From the NCBI RefSeq assembly GCF_003096355.1, contig NZ_QEKI01000006.1, positions 124,001-188,000 on the forward strand: a DNA stretch of 64,000 nt, written 5' to 3'. A program made the position numbers and the translations under genes. The notes beneath the pieces were generated by a model. The model searched no databases. It worked only from the letters and a program-made list of their open reading frames with translations, and had not been told where the DNA came from. Positions 48,688 to 58,167 of the stretch are shown here, one piece after another (within the stretch, counting starts at the first letter, position 1; each line of letters opens with the position of its first letter). The stretch comes from Pontibacter virosus (GTDB taxonomy: Bacteria > Bacteroidota > Bacteroidia > Cytophagales > Hymenobacteraceae).

Positions 48688-49434
48688 TTATACTTTCGGG
48701 AATTCTTTGATAACCAGATCAGCTCCGACTTTTGTAAGGGCAGATTCATCGTGGGTACGGTCTATACCTACTACCAACCCAAAGCCACCAGCCTTGGCAG
48801 CCTGTACTCCTTTGCGGGCGTCTTCAAACACGGCGGCATCCTGGGGCGCAATACCCAGTCGGCGGGCTGCCTCCAGAAAAACATCCGGGGCGGGCTTGCC
48901 CTTCAGTCCCAGATGAGCCGCCTCGAGTCCGTCCACGTGTTCTTCAAACAGCTTTTCTATTCCTGCGGCATGCAGCACCTCCACACAGTTTTTGCTTGCC
49001 GAAATAACGGCCGTGCGCAGTCCGTTTTGCTTCTGGTGTTTGAGCCAGGCAATCGTATCATCATAAGCATCCACCCCGCCTTGCTTCACCAATTCCTGAA
49101 AGTACATGTTTTTCAGATTCCCAAGTCCTCCTACCGTCTCTTCGCCTTCTTCATCTTCCGGTGTGCCCTCTGGCAAACTGATACCGCGTGACTCCAAAAA
49201 ATTGCGCACCCCGTCATAGCGCGGAATCCCATCGATAAGCTCCCGGTAATCGGTTTCTATGTCGAGTGGCTCGTATAGCTTGCCATCTTTCTCACCACGC
49301 TGCTGCAGGTAGGCATCAAACATGCGCTTCCAGGCCTGGGCGTGTACACGGGCAGTTTGCGTCACGACACCGTCGAGATCAAAAATCAGGGCCTTGATGT
49401 TTTTCTCCTGGAGATTTTGCTGAAGGGTATTCAT
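48688..49434 (-). CDS. Beta-phosphoglucomutase-like HAD protein
   Basis: 248 residues. Nucleophile Asp19 and general acid Asp21 are in LIFDLDGVVTQ; the cap domain follows; then GKPAPDVFLEAARRLG and the C-terminal VFEDARKGVQAAKAGGFG. This is the beta-phosphoglucomutase type that converts beta-glucose 1-phosphate into glucose 6-phosphate. It heads the otsB-GH65 operon, and pgi follows on the opposite strand, which supports this reading. Confidence 0.85.
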   Translation of the reverse strand: MNTLQQNLQEKNIKALIFDLDGVVTQTARVHAQAWKRMFDAYLQQRGEKDGKLYEPLDIETDYRELIDGIPRYDGVRNFLESRGISLPEGTPEDEEGEETVGGLGNLKNMYFQELVKQGGVDAYDDTIAWLKHQKQNGLRTAVISASKNCVEVLHAAGIEKLFEEHVDGLEAAHLGLKGKPAPDVFLEAARRLGIAPQDAAVFEDARKGVQAAKAGGFGLVVGIDRTHDESALTKVGADLVIKEFPKV

Positions 49435-49547
49435 GTTTTCGATTGGTTTTAAAATCAGGATACCGAACGAGCCTTAGGCCCGGACATAACTGTAAAGTAT
49501 ACGCCTGGTGTACCCAGGCATGTACTTCACAAAAAATGGGTGATCGT

Positions 49548-49733
49548 TTAAGGAATACCTTCTGTGCGTTCGTGTGGGGGCACGTCAGGTCCCTGCTCCG
49601 GTCTATTAGCCGGATTGTCGCCGCCCGTAATATAACCCGTGTGGGCAGGAGGCGTGCGTTTGCCTTCGTCTTCGCGCAGTATACCTGTCTTCGGTTTATT
49701 TTTGTTTTCTGTTTCTTTTCTATTTTCCTTCAT
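49548..49733 (-). CDS. Small hydrophilic protein
   Basis: 61 residues (MKENRKETENKNKPKTGILR...), with no hydrophobic core, rich in Lys, Glu, Asn, Pro and Gly, likely disordered. A good AGAGGAAC ribosome-binding site precedes the ATG at a suitable distance. It lies upstream of and in line with the beta-phosphoglucomutase operon, which could be its transcript. Function not recognised. Confidence 0.5.
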   Translation of the reverse strand: MKENRKETENKNKPKTGILREDEGKRTPPAHTGYITGGDNPANRPEQGPDVPPHERTEGIP

Positions 49734-49836
49734 GTTCCTCTTCTTATATATAACAATGTCCTATACCTTACATACGCAACAATCTGACGCATTGAATGAA
49801 AGTATCCGGTTATAGACCTACGCAGGAGGAGGTTAA

Positions 49837-49926
49837 ATGATACCAATTCGGACGACCTCCGAAATTTACTTTAACTTTACAGCCTGCCAAAGGCAATACC
49901 TTTACTTAAAATCAATAACCCGATAG
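49837..49926 (+). CDS. Possible 29-residue leader ORF before pgi
   Basis: ATG is preceded by GGAGGAGG at four bases, and the ORF ends 48 bases before the pgi ATG. The ribosome-binding site can pair with ACCTCC at 49855-49860 to form a 6-bp hairpin. It may be a leader peptide or a chance reading. Confidence 0.3.
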   Translation: MIPIRTTSEIYFNFTACQRQYLYLKSITR

Positions 49927-49973
49927 TTGCTTTTAGAGTAATTTCAGCCATAGACATTTACACAAAATAAAAC

Positions 49974-51623
49974 ATGCTACACACGGACAACCCGACTACG
50001 ACCAATGCCTGGAAAAAACTGGGAACACACTTCGCTGAGCTGAAGCACCAGCACCTGCGCGACCTGTTTAAAGCCGACTCAAAACGTTTCGAGAAATTCT
50101 CGTTCGAAGTAGACGGAACGCTGTACGATTTCTCTAAAAACCGCATCACGGAAAAGACGCTGGACCTTTTAGCTGAACTGGCCGAGGAAACGCAGGTGCC
50201 ATCCGCTATTGAGAGCATGCTGCGCGGTAAGAAGATTAACGCTACCGAAGGCCGTGCCGTGCTGCACACCGCTTTGCGCAACTTCAGCGATCAGGAGTTG
50301 ATGGTAGACGGAGAAAATGTGCTGGAGGAAGTGCGGGATGTGCAACGCCAGATGAAGGACTTCTGCGACCGTTTGCATAGCGGCGAGTGGACGGGCTATA
50401 CCGGCAAAAAAGTAAAGCATGTGGTAAACATAGGTATAGGCGGCTCGCATCTGGGTCCGCAAATGGTAACCGAGGCGCTCAAAAAATACCAGAAACCGGA
50501 CATCGAGGTGCATTTCATCTCCAACGTGGACGGCACCGATGCGGCAGAAGTGCTTCGCAAAGTCGATCCGGAAACCACGCTTTTCATCATTGCTTCCAAA
50601 ACCTTCACCACCAAAGAAACGATTGCCAACGCCCACACGGCCCGCAGCTGGTTTTTGGAATCAGCCAAAGACGAGGCGCATGTGAGCAAGCACTTTGTGG
50701 CACTCTCCACCAACACCGAGGCGGTTTCTAAGTTCGGCATCGCGCCGGAAAATACCTTCCGCTTCTGGGACTGGGTGGGCGGCCGCTTTTCGCTCTGGTC
50801 AGCTATTGGTTTGTCAGTGGCCTGCGCGCTGGGATATGATAAATTTGAGGAATTGCTGCGTGGCGCCGAAGCCATGGACAAACACCTAAAAGAAACTCCG
50901 ATGCGCCGGAACATACCGGTACTGATGGCCTTGTTGAGCATCTGGTATACCAACTTCTTTGAGGCGCAGTCGCATGCCGTGCTGCCTTACGACCAATACC
51001 TGCGCCTGCTGCCGGAGTACCTGCAGCAACTGCAGATGGAAAGCAATGGCAAGACTGCTATGCGCAACGGCGAGTACGTGAACTACCAAACGCAACCCGT
51101 GATCTGGGGAGCAGCTGGCACCAACGGGCAGCACTCGTTCTTCCAGCTGATCCACCAGGGCACTGTCCTGATACCTTCTGATTTTCTGGCCCCGGTGAAC
51201 AGCCACAACCCGATCGGCGAACACCATCCGATGCTGCTTTCCAACTTCTTCGCCCAGACCGAGGCACTGATGAAGGGGAAAACCGAGGACGAGGTGCGCG
51301 CTGAATTAGAAAAGAAAGGTATGGCTGTTGAAGAACTCGAGCAACTGGTACCGCACAAGGTGTTCGAAGGCAACAAACCTTCCACCTCTATCATGTTTAA
51401 CTCGCTCACCCCTTATGCCTTAGGTAGCCTGATTGCCATGTACGAGCACAAGACTTTTGTGCAGGGCGTGATCTGGAACGTGTACAGCTTCGATCAATGG
51501 GGTGTGGAACTTGGCAAGCAACTTGCCGGCGCTATTGAAGAAGAACTACTCAACAATACGGATACAGATCACGACAGCTCCACAGCCGGACTGATCAGCT
51601 ATTACAGACAAAAACGCAAATAG
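49974..51623 (+). CDS. pgi: Glucose-6-phosphate isomerase
   Basis: 549 residues, the long bacterial/eukaryotic form. It interconverts glucose 6-phosphate and fructose 6-phosphate. GIGGSHLGP (about 157), the second signature around [20 protein letters not shown], and [11 protein letters not shown] near the C-terminus are complete. It is divergent from the beta-phosphoglucomutase operon. Confidence 0.97.
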   Translation: MLHTDNPTTTNAWKKLGTHFAELKHQHLRDLFKADSKRFEKFSFEVDGTLYDFSKNRITEKTLDLLAELAEETQVPSAIESMLRGKKINATEGRAVLHTALRNFSDQELMVDGENVLEEVRDVQRQMKDFCDRLHSGEWTGYTGKKVKHVVNIGIGGSHLGPQMVTEALKKYQKPDIEVHFISNVDGTDAAEVLRKVDPETTLFIIASKTFTTKETIANAHTARSWFLESAKDEAHVSKHFVALSTNTEAVSKFGIAPENTFRFWDWVGGRFSLWSAIGLSVACALGYDKFEELLRGAEAMDKHLKETPMRRNIPVLMALLSIWYTNFFEAQSHAVLPYDQYLRLLPEYLQQLQMESNGKTAMRNGEYVNYQTQPVIWGAAGTNGQHSFFQLIHQGTVLIPSDFLAPVNSHNPIGEHHPMLLSNFFAQTEALMKGKTEDEVRAELEKKGMAVEELEQLVPHKVFEGNKPSTSIMFNSLTPYALGSLIAMYEHKTFVQGVIWNVYSFDQWGVELGKQLAGAIEEELLNNTDTDHDSSTAGLISYYRQKRK

Positions 51624-51670
51624 CGAAAACCTTGCGACGAGGCTGCGTTTAAGGATGGTATCTATACCTT

Positions 51671-53269
51671 ATGCAGCACTTATACCTTAAAACGACGCTT
51701 CTGCTGCTTCTCACGCTCTTGCTCAGCAGTTGCGTCGACGATAATTTTTACCAACAAGACGCTTTGGTGCAGCCGGGAGAGTATGACCTGCCCCCGGCTG
51801 GCACTGACAGCGCATGGGTAGTGGCAGGCCGTCACTACGACCGCAGCTGGCTGCACCGCCTTTTCTGGGGCGACCACCACCGCGATAGCTGGACCACTCC
51901 CGTTAAACTCCCTTTATTTGATCTGTCCCGTGTAAATGGCGGCATGAAAGTCGTGAAGAAAGGCGGTGGATTCCAGACGAGCAGTTTCCAGCTCCAGGAC
52001 AGTCTCGGCCGCATTTACGCCTTCCGCTCCATCGACAAGGACCCCGTGCAGGTGCTGGCCAAATTCTGGCGACCCACTTTTGTCACCAACATCCTTCGCG
52101 ACCAAATCTCGTCTGCCAACCCTTATGGGGCCTTAATCCTACCTGGCCTGGCCAAAGCGGCTGGTGTTTTCCATACCACTCCCATACTTTATTATGTTCC
52201 AAAGAATGATACCTCTTTCGGAGAATTTGCTGAGGCAGTGCAGGGCAAGGTATACATGCTCGAAGAGAAGTTTGAAGGTATAGCCGACACGTTGAATATG
52301 TTCGGAGGTGTCGCTGGGTTTGCAGATTCTGAAGATGCCCTTCGTAATCGCTATGAAACCAATACCCATCATTTTGATCAAAGGGCCTTTGCCTGCGCCC
52401 GCCTCCTGGATGTGCTTGTCGGTGACTGGGACCGGCACAAAGGCCAGTGGGATTGGGCCACTTACCAGGAGGGTCCGGAGATAAGGTATAAGCCTATACC
52501 CAAGGACCGTGATCAGGTCTTTCTGAAGATGGACGACGGCGCCATACCTTTCCTCGCCACCAGCAAGCTGATGGCCCGCAAGTTCAACTCCTTCGGACCG
52601 AAGATCAAAGATGTGAAAGCCCTGATGATCAATGCCAGCTTTATTGACGAGCGCCTGCTTCATGAATTGACGCGTGAAGAATGGTTAGCGATCGCAAAGG
52701 ATATGCAAGTAAAGCTGACGGATGATGTGATTGAACAGGCTGTGAAGAATCTACCTACTCCCATCTATACTTTAAAGGGAGAAACCGCCACTCAAAACTT
52801 GAAAAACCGGCGCGATCAACTACCTGAAGTGGCCGAAGAAATGTATGAAATACTGGCCAAAGAGGTTACCATCGCTGGTACTGACCAGTCGGATATCTTT
52901 CGGGTACGGCGGCTGGATGATGACCGTACCGAAGTAACCTTAAGCCGCGCTGCTCAAACCGGTATACCTGAAAAGACGCTCTACCAACGGACATTCCTCC
53001 GAAAAGAAACAGAAAAGATTACGCTTCACGGCCTCAGCGGAGACGATGAATTTTTATTGGAAGGCGATGTAAACGAAGGTATACTGGTAGAGGTGTACGG
53101 GGGACTCGGGGAAGACGAAATCACGGACAAGTCCTCCGTTGAAGGCTGGCGCAAGATGACACACATTTACGATACCGAGCGCGGAAACGAAATCGATTTC
53201 GGGACCGAAGCCAAAGACCTAACCACAAGAGACGTTAAAGTCCACGCCTACGACAGGGAAGGGAATTAA
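51671..53269 (+). CDS. Lipoprotein with kinase-like GDWDRH/DRD motifs
   Basis: 532 residues. A lipoprotein signal (LLLSSC, Cys21) is followed by a domain that in larger Bacteroidota proteins sits between a metallophosphoesterase and a BamA-like barrel. Both are absent here, so this is a stand-alone version. A Gly-rich turn (GGGF at 98-101), FRSIDK (118-123), GDWDRHKGQW (251-260) and IPKDRDQVF (276-284) resemble the ATP- and metal-binding points of FAM20C/CotH/HipA-type atypical kinases; that match is inference. The C-terminal part is beta-rich. It follows pgi by 47 bases. Confidence 0.7.
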   Translation: MQHLYLKTTLLLLLTLLLSSCVDDNFYQQDALVQPGEYDLPPAGTDSAWVVAGRHYDRSWLHRLFWGDHHRDSWTTPVKLPLFDLSRVNGGMKVVKKGGGFQTSSFQLQDSLGRIYAFRSIDKDPVQVLAKFWRPTFVTNILRDQISSANPYGALILPGLAKAAGVFHTTPILYYVPKNDTSFGEFAEAVQGKVYMLEEKFEGIADTLNMFGGVAGFADSEDALRNRYETNTHHFDQRAFACARLLDVLVGDWDRHKGQWDWATYQEGPEIRYKPIPKDRDQVFLKMDDGAIPFLATSKLMARKFNSFGPKIKDVKALMINASFIDERLLHELTREEWLAIAKDMQVKLTDDVIEQAVKNLPTPIYTLKGETATQNLKNRRDQLPEVAEEMYEILAKEVTIAGTDQSDIFRVRRLDDDRTEVTLSRAAQTGIPEKTLYQRTFLRKETEKITLHGLSGDDEFLLEGDVNEGILVEVYGGLGEDEITDKSSVEGWRKMTHIYDTERGNEIDFGTEAKDLTTRDVKVHAYDREGN

Positions 53270-53381
53270 AGTTGGGGAGTTCAGAAGGCAACAAATTCAG
53301 CGTTTGCGATTCTACAAACTGATTTACATACCAATACTTAATTTCAAAGTAATTGCCTATTAACTCCTAAACTCTCCAACT
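53270..53381. repeat. Intergenic inverted-repeat element between convergent genes
   Basis: A 112-base segment bounded by agttggggagtt (53270-53281) and aactctccaact (53370-53381), which match as an inverted repeat at 11 of 12 positions. A related element lies at 60222-60321. It may act as a terminator for both flanking genes. Confidence 0.5.
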
Positions 53382-53390
53382 CCTAAACCC

Positions 53391-54470
53391 TTAAACTTTC
53401 ATGCTTTTCTCAAGCATTTTCAGCACAAAATGCTCCATACTGCTCAGGTGTTCGATTTTCGATTTGGTGGGATCGTGCTTTTTGAGGAAGCTCATTAGTT
53501 TGTCTTCGCGAAAGAGGTTTACTACTTCGGGGTGGATGTAGTACTTGCTGCAAACCGTCGGGGTATTGCCCAAACCTTTGGCCACTTCTTTCACCGCTTC
53601 TTTTATACCTTTCTCTTTGTCAATCTCCGGGTCCTCGTCAATGACACGCTCCAGACACTCTACCATGCGCACGGTACCGCCCCAGGTCCTGAAATCCTTT
53701 GCCGTGAAATCATAGGCAGTCACCTCCCGCAGGTACTCGTTCACGTCGCCTGACTCCAACGTTTGCCGCTCACCATCTTCGTCATAATATTGAAACAGAT
53801 CATAACCCGGAATGTCCTTGCACTTCTTTACCAATTGCGCCAGACGCCTGTCTTTCAGGTCGATCTTCTGCTCTACCCCTTTCTTACCCACAAACGAGAA
53901 AGTCACGGTGTGGCCATTGAAGGTAACATGCCGGTCGCGTAGCGTAGTCAGGCCATAGGATTTGTTTGACTTGGCATAAGCGCGGTTGCCGATCCGGATC
54001 AACGCATTATCCATGATCGACACTACCAGCGCCGTCACCTTGCGCTTGTCCAATTCGCGGGACTGTATGTCTTTCTCTATCTGCTCCCGCAGGGTGGGTA
54101 GAGACTTGCCAAAGGTAATCATACGGCCAAATTTGGTCAGATTGCGGGCATGCTGCCATTCTGGGTGGTAGATGTACTGCTTTCTTCCTTTGTCATCGCG
54201 GCCTGTGGCCTGCAGGTGCCCACGTGCCGCGTTGGATATCCATACCTCGGTCCAGGCAGGTGGTATCACCAGTTTGCTGATGCGGGCCAGTGTTTTTTCA
54301 TCTGTCACTTTTTCCCCTTTGGAGTTTAGGTAGTAGAAGCCAGTACCGGCCTTTTTACGGGTAATACCCGGCCTTTCGTCTGAGGTATAGCGCAATCCCG
54401 CCCACTCCGCTGAGAGGGTAGGATTTTTATGTAAATCGTGTAGTTCTTTCTTCGTCATCCGCTGAGGCAT
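53391..54470 (-). CDS. DNA topoisomerase IB (poxvirus-like)
   Basis: 359 residues, the bacterial poxvirus-like size. The N-terminal domain (PGITRKKAGTGFYY) and catalytic domain are present with Arg in NALIRIGN, the FRTWGGTVR segment, and the nucleophile Tyr near 311 in CSKYYIHPE. It relaxes supercoils by nicking one strand through a 3' phosphotyrosine. Convergent with the lipoprotein gene. Such enzymes are spread widely by transfer, but base use here is unremarkable. Confidence 0.9.
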   Translation of the reverse strand: MPQRMTKKELHDLHKNPTLSAEWAGLRYTSDERPGITRKKAGTGFYYLNSKGEKVTDEKTLARISKLVIPPAWTEVWISNAARGHLQATGRDDKGRKQYIYHPEWQHARNLTKFGRMITFGKSLPTLREQIEKDIQSRELDKRKVTALVVSIMDNALIRIGNRAYAKSNKSYGLTTLRDRHVTFNGHTVTFSFVGKKGVEQKIDLKDRRLAQLVKKCKDIPGYDLFQYYDEDGERQTLESGDVNEYLREVTAYDFTAKDFRTWGGTVRMVECLERVIDEDPEIDKEKGIKEAVKEVAKGLGNTPTVCSKYYIHPEVVNLFREDKLMSFLKKHDPTKSKIEHLSSMEHFVLKMLEKSMKV

Positions 54471-54569
54471 TAGGCGCCATTTGCCTATAATACATTAAAG
54501 ACATGCAAAAGTTATTCCCAGCTTACGCGCTTGGCCCGCTTTCGTAACTTCCTCCTTAAGATTTACCCT

Positions 54570-54577
54570 TATATTTG
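54570..54577 (+). promoter_or_regulatory. Promoter -7 element for the small membrane protein
   Basis: TATATTTG, a perfect TAnnTTTG match, about 22 bases before the ATG at 54599, which implies a very short leader. Confidence 0.55.
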
Positions 54578-54598
54578 CCTCCGGATAAAGACATACTC

Positions 54599-55009
54599 AT
54601 GACCATACATAAACAAATCTCTTACCTCTACGCCTTCTTTGGTGTGTTTTTGCTGGGCTGCGGCGCCGTAGCCGTCGATGTGGCTGGCGAACAGGCCCGA
54701 ACTGCCCTCATCACAGGTATAGCCGGTGGTTTGCTGGCGCTGGTGGCAGGACATTTCCTAAACAGGAAGCACCGTTGGGGCTTTTTGCTCGGTACAGCTG
54801 AAGCGGGCTTGTTGACGCTGCTGCTTGGCTGGCGATCGGGCACCTACTTTATTCGTTTACTTGAGATGGTGCAGGAAGCGCCAGAGCCGAACTCTACACA
54901 AACGGCAGGCATGGCTTTTCTGCTCACAACCGCCATGCTGGTAGTGGCCTTACTGACCCTTGCCGTGTCCGTAATGTTTGCCAAACAAGTGTTTGCCGAG
55001 ACAAAATAG
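54599..55009 (+). CDS. Small four-helix membrane protein (TMEM14-like)
   Basis: 136 residues from ATG 54599; the in-frame TTG upstream overlaps the promoter. Four hydrophobic helices are separated by short loops (FFGVFLLGCGAV, ALITGIAGGLLALVAG, GFLLGTAEAGLLTLLLG, AFLLTTAMLVVALLTLAV). The Gly-rich pattern is reminiscent of the TMEM14/Tmemb_14 family, but I cannot confirm that. Function unknown. Confidence 0.65.
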   Translation: MTIHKQISYLYAFFGVFLLGCGAVAVDVAGEQARTALITGIAGGLLALVAGHFLNRKHRWGFLLGTAEAGLLTLLLGWRSGTYFIRLLEMVQEAPEPNSTQTAGMAFLLTTAMLVVALLTLAVSVMFAKQVFAETK

Positions 55010-55098
55010 GCGTTCGTCTATATTTTCTTATAGCATTAAACCTTTATGTGTTATATTGGTCCTAACACAAGACCAATCGTTCACCTAAAACAAATTAT

Positions 55099-57948
55099 AT
55101 GCTACAGAAAATCGGTTTGAGTATCGTGCTCACGGCCAGTGTGGTCAGTGCTGCCGAGGCGCAGACAAAACTCGTGGAAAAGGTAACCAAGAAAAGTGAT
55201 GAGCTGGTTATACCTTACGAAAAATACAAACTGGCCAATGGCCTAACCCTGATCGTTCACGAAGATCACTCCGATCCGGTCGTGCATGTGGACGTAACCT
55301 ATCACGTGGGCTCGGCCCGCGAAGAAGTAGGCAAGTCTGGTTTCGCGCACTTTTTTGAGCACATGATGTTCCAGGGCTCCGACAACGTAGCCGACGAAGA
55401 GCACTTCAAGATCGTGTCGGATGCAGGTGGTACGCTGAACGGCACCACGAACCGCGACCGCACCAACTATTTCGAAACCGTACCAAGCAACCAGCTGGAA
55501 ACAGCCCTGTGGCTGGAAGCCGACCGCATGGGCTTTTTGCTGGACGCCGTAACCCAGAAGAAATTTGAGGTACAGCGCGAAACCGTGAAGAACGAGCGTG
55601 GCCAGAACTACGACAACCGCCCTTACGGTCTGGTGTACGAGAAAACCTCCCAGCACCTCTACCCGCACGGCCACCCTTACTCCTGGACCACGATTGGTTA
55701 CATCGAGGATCTGAACCGCGTGAACGTGGAAGACCTGAAGAACTTCTTCCTGCGCTGGTACGGACCGAACAACGCCACTGTAACAGTGGGTGGTGACGTA
55801 AACCCGGCTGATGTAGTGAAGCTCGTAGAGAAATACTTTGGCTCTATACCTACCGGCCCGGCCGTGCAGGACATGAAGCCAATGGTAGCTTCACTTACCG
55901 CAGACCGTTACATTTCTTACGAAGACAACATCCGTTTCCCGATGCTGCGCATGACGTACCCGGTTCCGGAGGCTGGTCACAAAGACGAGCACGCATTGGA
56001 TGTACTGGCCGAAATCCTGGGTCAGGGACGTAACTCTATCTTCTACAAAAACTTTGTGAAAGAGCAGAAAGCGCTGCAGGCCTCTGCCATGAACTCTACC
56101 TCGGAGCTGGCTGGTGAATTTGGTATTACCATTATGGCGTATCCAAACAGCACCTTGGCCCAGATGGAAGAACTCCTGCGCAAGTCTATCACGGAGTTTG
56201 AAACACGCGGTGTAACCGACGAAGACCTGCAGCGTTACAAAGCCTCTGCCGAGTCGAGCCTGGTGAACAGAATGGCAAGCGTGAGCGGCAAAGTATCACA
56301 GCTGGCTGCTTATGAAACCTTCCGCAACAACCCGAACTACCTGCAGGAAGAAATCCGCCGCATCAACGCGCTGACCAAAGCGGACGTGATGCGTGTGTAC
56401 AACCAATACATCAAAGGCAAGCCTGCCGTTATCCTGAGCGTGGTGCCAAAAGGCAAACCAGAGATGGTGGCCAAAGCCGACAACTATAAGGTTGACACCA
56501 ACGTGTCTGTAGCTGAGCCGCAGGATTACAGCGGACTGAGCTATACCAAAGCAGTTGATTCTTTTGACCGCAGCAAGCGCCCGGTAGCGGGTCAGGCTAA
56601 AGCGGTGAGCGTGCCTAACTTCTATACTGCCAAGTTCAAGAACGGCATGAAGGTGATCGGCACCAAGTCGGATGAGATACCAACCGTTACCCTGCAACTG
56701 ACTATACCTGGCGGACACCGTCTGCTGGCCAACAACAGTGGCAAAGCAGGTATAGCATCCCTTACGGCGTCTCTGATGAATGAAGACACTGAAAACTATA
56801 CTTCGGAGGCCTTCACCAGTGAGCTTGACAAACTGGGCAGCTCCATCCGCATCGGCTCTGGCACTGAAGACACCTATGTAACCGTACAGTCGCTGAAGAA
56901 AAACCTGGACAAGACATTAGTACTGCTTGAAGAGCGCCTGTTCCGTCCTAAGTTCGCGCAGGATGACTTTGAGCGTCTGAAAAAGCAGCAGCTCGAAGGT
57001 ATAGCCAACCAGTCGACACAGCCTACGGCCATTGCCAGCAGCGTGTACAACAAACTGCTCTATGGCGAAAACCATATCATGGCCATCCCGACATCAGGTA
57101 CTACGGAGTCAGTAACCAGCATCACCCTGGACGATGTAAAGCAGTTCTATGCAGCCAACTTCACTCCTACAGGCGCTGAACTGGTAGTAGTAGGCGATAT
57201 CAACGAGAAAGAGATCATCGGCAAGCTGGACTTCCTCAAAAAATGGAAGAAGAAAAACGTGACCCTGCCAACTGATGTGAAAGCTCCGGCTATTGCAGGC
57301 ACGAAGATCTACTTCGTAGACAAGCCGGATGCAGCACAGTCTGAGATCAGAATTGGCTACGTGGCCCTTCCTTACGATGCGACCGGTGAGTATTACAGAA
57401 CTTCGCTGATGAACTTCGTGCTGGGTGGTGCCTTTAACAGCCGCATCAACCTGAATCTGCGTGAAGACAAAGGCTATACCTACGGTGCCCGCTCTGGCTT
57501 CGGTGGCAGTCGCTTTGCAGGTCCATACACGGCTTCTGCCGGTGTGCGTGCCGATGCTACAGCCGCTTCTGTGGTAGAGTTCATGAAGGAGATCAACGAT
57601 TTCAGAACCAAAGGCATCACAGAAGATGAACTGCAGTTTATGAAAAACTCGATCGGTCAGTCAGATGCCCGCCAGTACGAAACGCCTGCACAAAAGGCGA
57701 ACTTCCTGGGACGCATCCTGCGTTACGATCTAAAGAAGGACTACGTGAGCAAGCAGACGCAGATTCTCAACAACATGACGAAACAGGAAATTGACGCACT
57801 GGCCGCCAAGCACCTGCCAGCTGACAAGATGCACATCGTGGTAGTGGGCGACAAGAAAACTGTGTTGCCTCAACTGCAGAAGCTGAGCTACGAAGTGGTG
57901 GAGCTTGATACCAACGGCAACCCCGTAGGTACCTCATCCGTAAAATAG
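55099..57948 (+). CDS. M16-family zinc peptidase with two M16 halves
   Basis: 949 residues after a signal peptide (cleaved near AAEAQ). The first half carries the inverted zinc motif His84-xx-Glu87-His88 in HFFEHMM and Glu166 in NERGQNYDNR. The second half has the M16C fold but no zinc motif, so it is a clamshell with one active half. M16 enzymes degrade short peptides in the periplasm. It is followed by a strong terminator. Confidence 0.93.
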   Translation: MLQKIGLSIVLTASVVSAAEAQTKLVEKVTKKSDELVIPYEKYKLANGLTLIVHEDHSDPVVHVDVTYHVGSAREEVGKSGFAHFFEHMMFQGSDNVADEEHFKIVSDAGGTLNGTTNRDRTNYFETVPSNQLETALWLEADRMGFLLDAVTQKKFEVQRETVKNERGQNYDNRPYGLVYEKTSQHLYPHGHPYSWTTIGYIEDLNRVNVEDLKNFFLRWYGPNNATVTVGGDVNPADVVKLVEKYFGSIPTGPAVQDMKPMVASLTADRYISYEDNIRFPMLRMTYPVPEAGHKDEHALDVLAEILGQGRNSIFYKNFVKEQKALQASAMNSTSELAGEFGITIMAYPNSTLAQMEELLRKSITEFETRGVTDEDLQRYKASAESSLVNRMASVSGKVSQLAAYETFRNNPNYLQEEIRRINALTKADVMRVYNQYIKGKPAVILSVVPKGKPEMVAKADNYKVDTNVSVAEPQDYSGLSYTKAVDSFDRSKRPVAGQAKAVSVPNFYTAKFKNGMKVIGTKSDEIPTVTLQLTIPGGHRLLANNSGKAGIASLTASLMNEDTENYTSEAFTSELDKLGSSIRIGSGTEDTYVTVQSLKKNLDKTLVLLEERLFRPKFAQDDFERLKKQQLEGIANQSTQPTAIASSVYNKLLYGENHIMAIPTSGTTESVTSITLDDVKQFYAANFTPTGAELVVVGDINEKEIIGKLDFLKKWKKKNVTLPTDVKAPAIAGTKIYFVDKPDAAQSEIRIGYVALPYDATGEYYRTSLMNFVLGGAFNSRINLNLREDKGYTYGARSGFGGSRFAGPYTASAGVRADATAASVVEFMKEINDFRTKGITEDELQFMKNSIGQSDARQYETPAQKANFLGRILRYDLKKDYVSKQTQILNNMTKQEIDALAAKHLPADKMHIVVVGDKKTVLPQLQKLSYEVVELDTNGNPVGTSSVK

Positions 57949-57964
57949 ACCATACTACACTTGG

Positions 57965-57993
57965 AAAAAGCCCCTGAAATTCAGGGGCTTTTT
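57965..57993 (+). terminator. Terminator after the M16 peptidase
   Basis: A 13-bp stem (57965-57977 with 57981-57993) followed by a T-run. Confidence 0.9.
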
Positions 57994-58167
57994 TATTTGC
58001 ACTAAATTCTGCGCTCTACCTCTTAGTTCTCCTTCCAACCAAGGCCAATTTTAATTCGTAAGCGCATACTAAAATCTAATCACGTTAGTTTTAAGCAAAC
58101 TGCAGGGTACGCTTCTTAAGCTTATACCTGCGCACAGCTTTAACTAAATTTTACCACTCTTATTTAC

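Noticed and set aside
53391..54470. Topoisomerase IB as part of a mobile island
   Set aside because: No integrase, tRNA junction, direct repeats or change in composition is seen around it.
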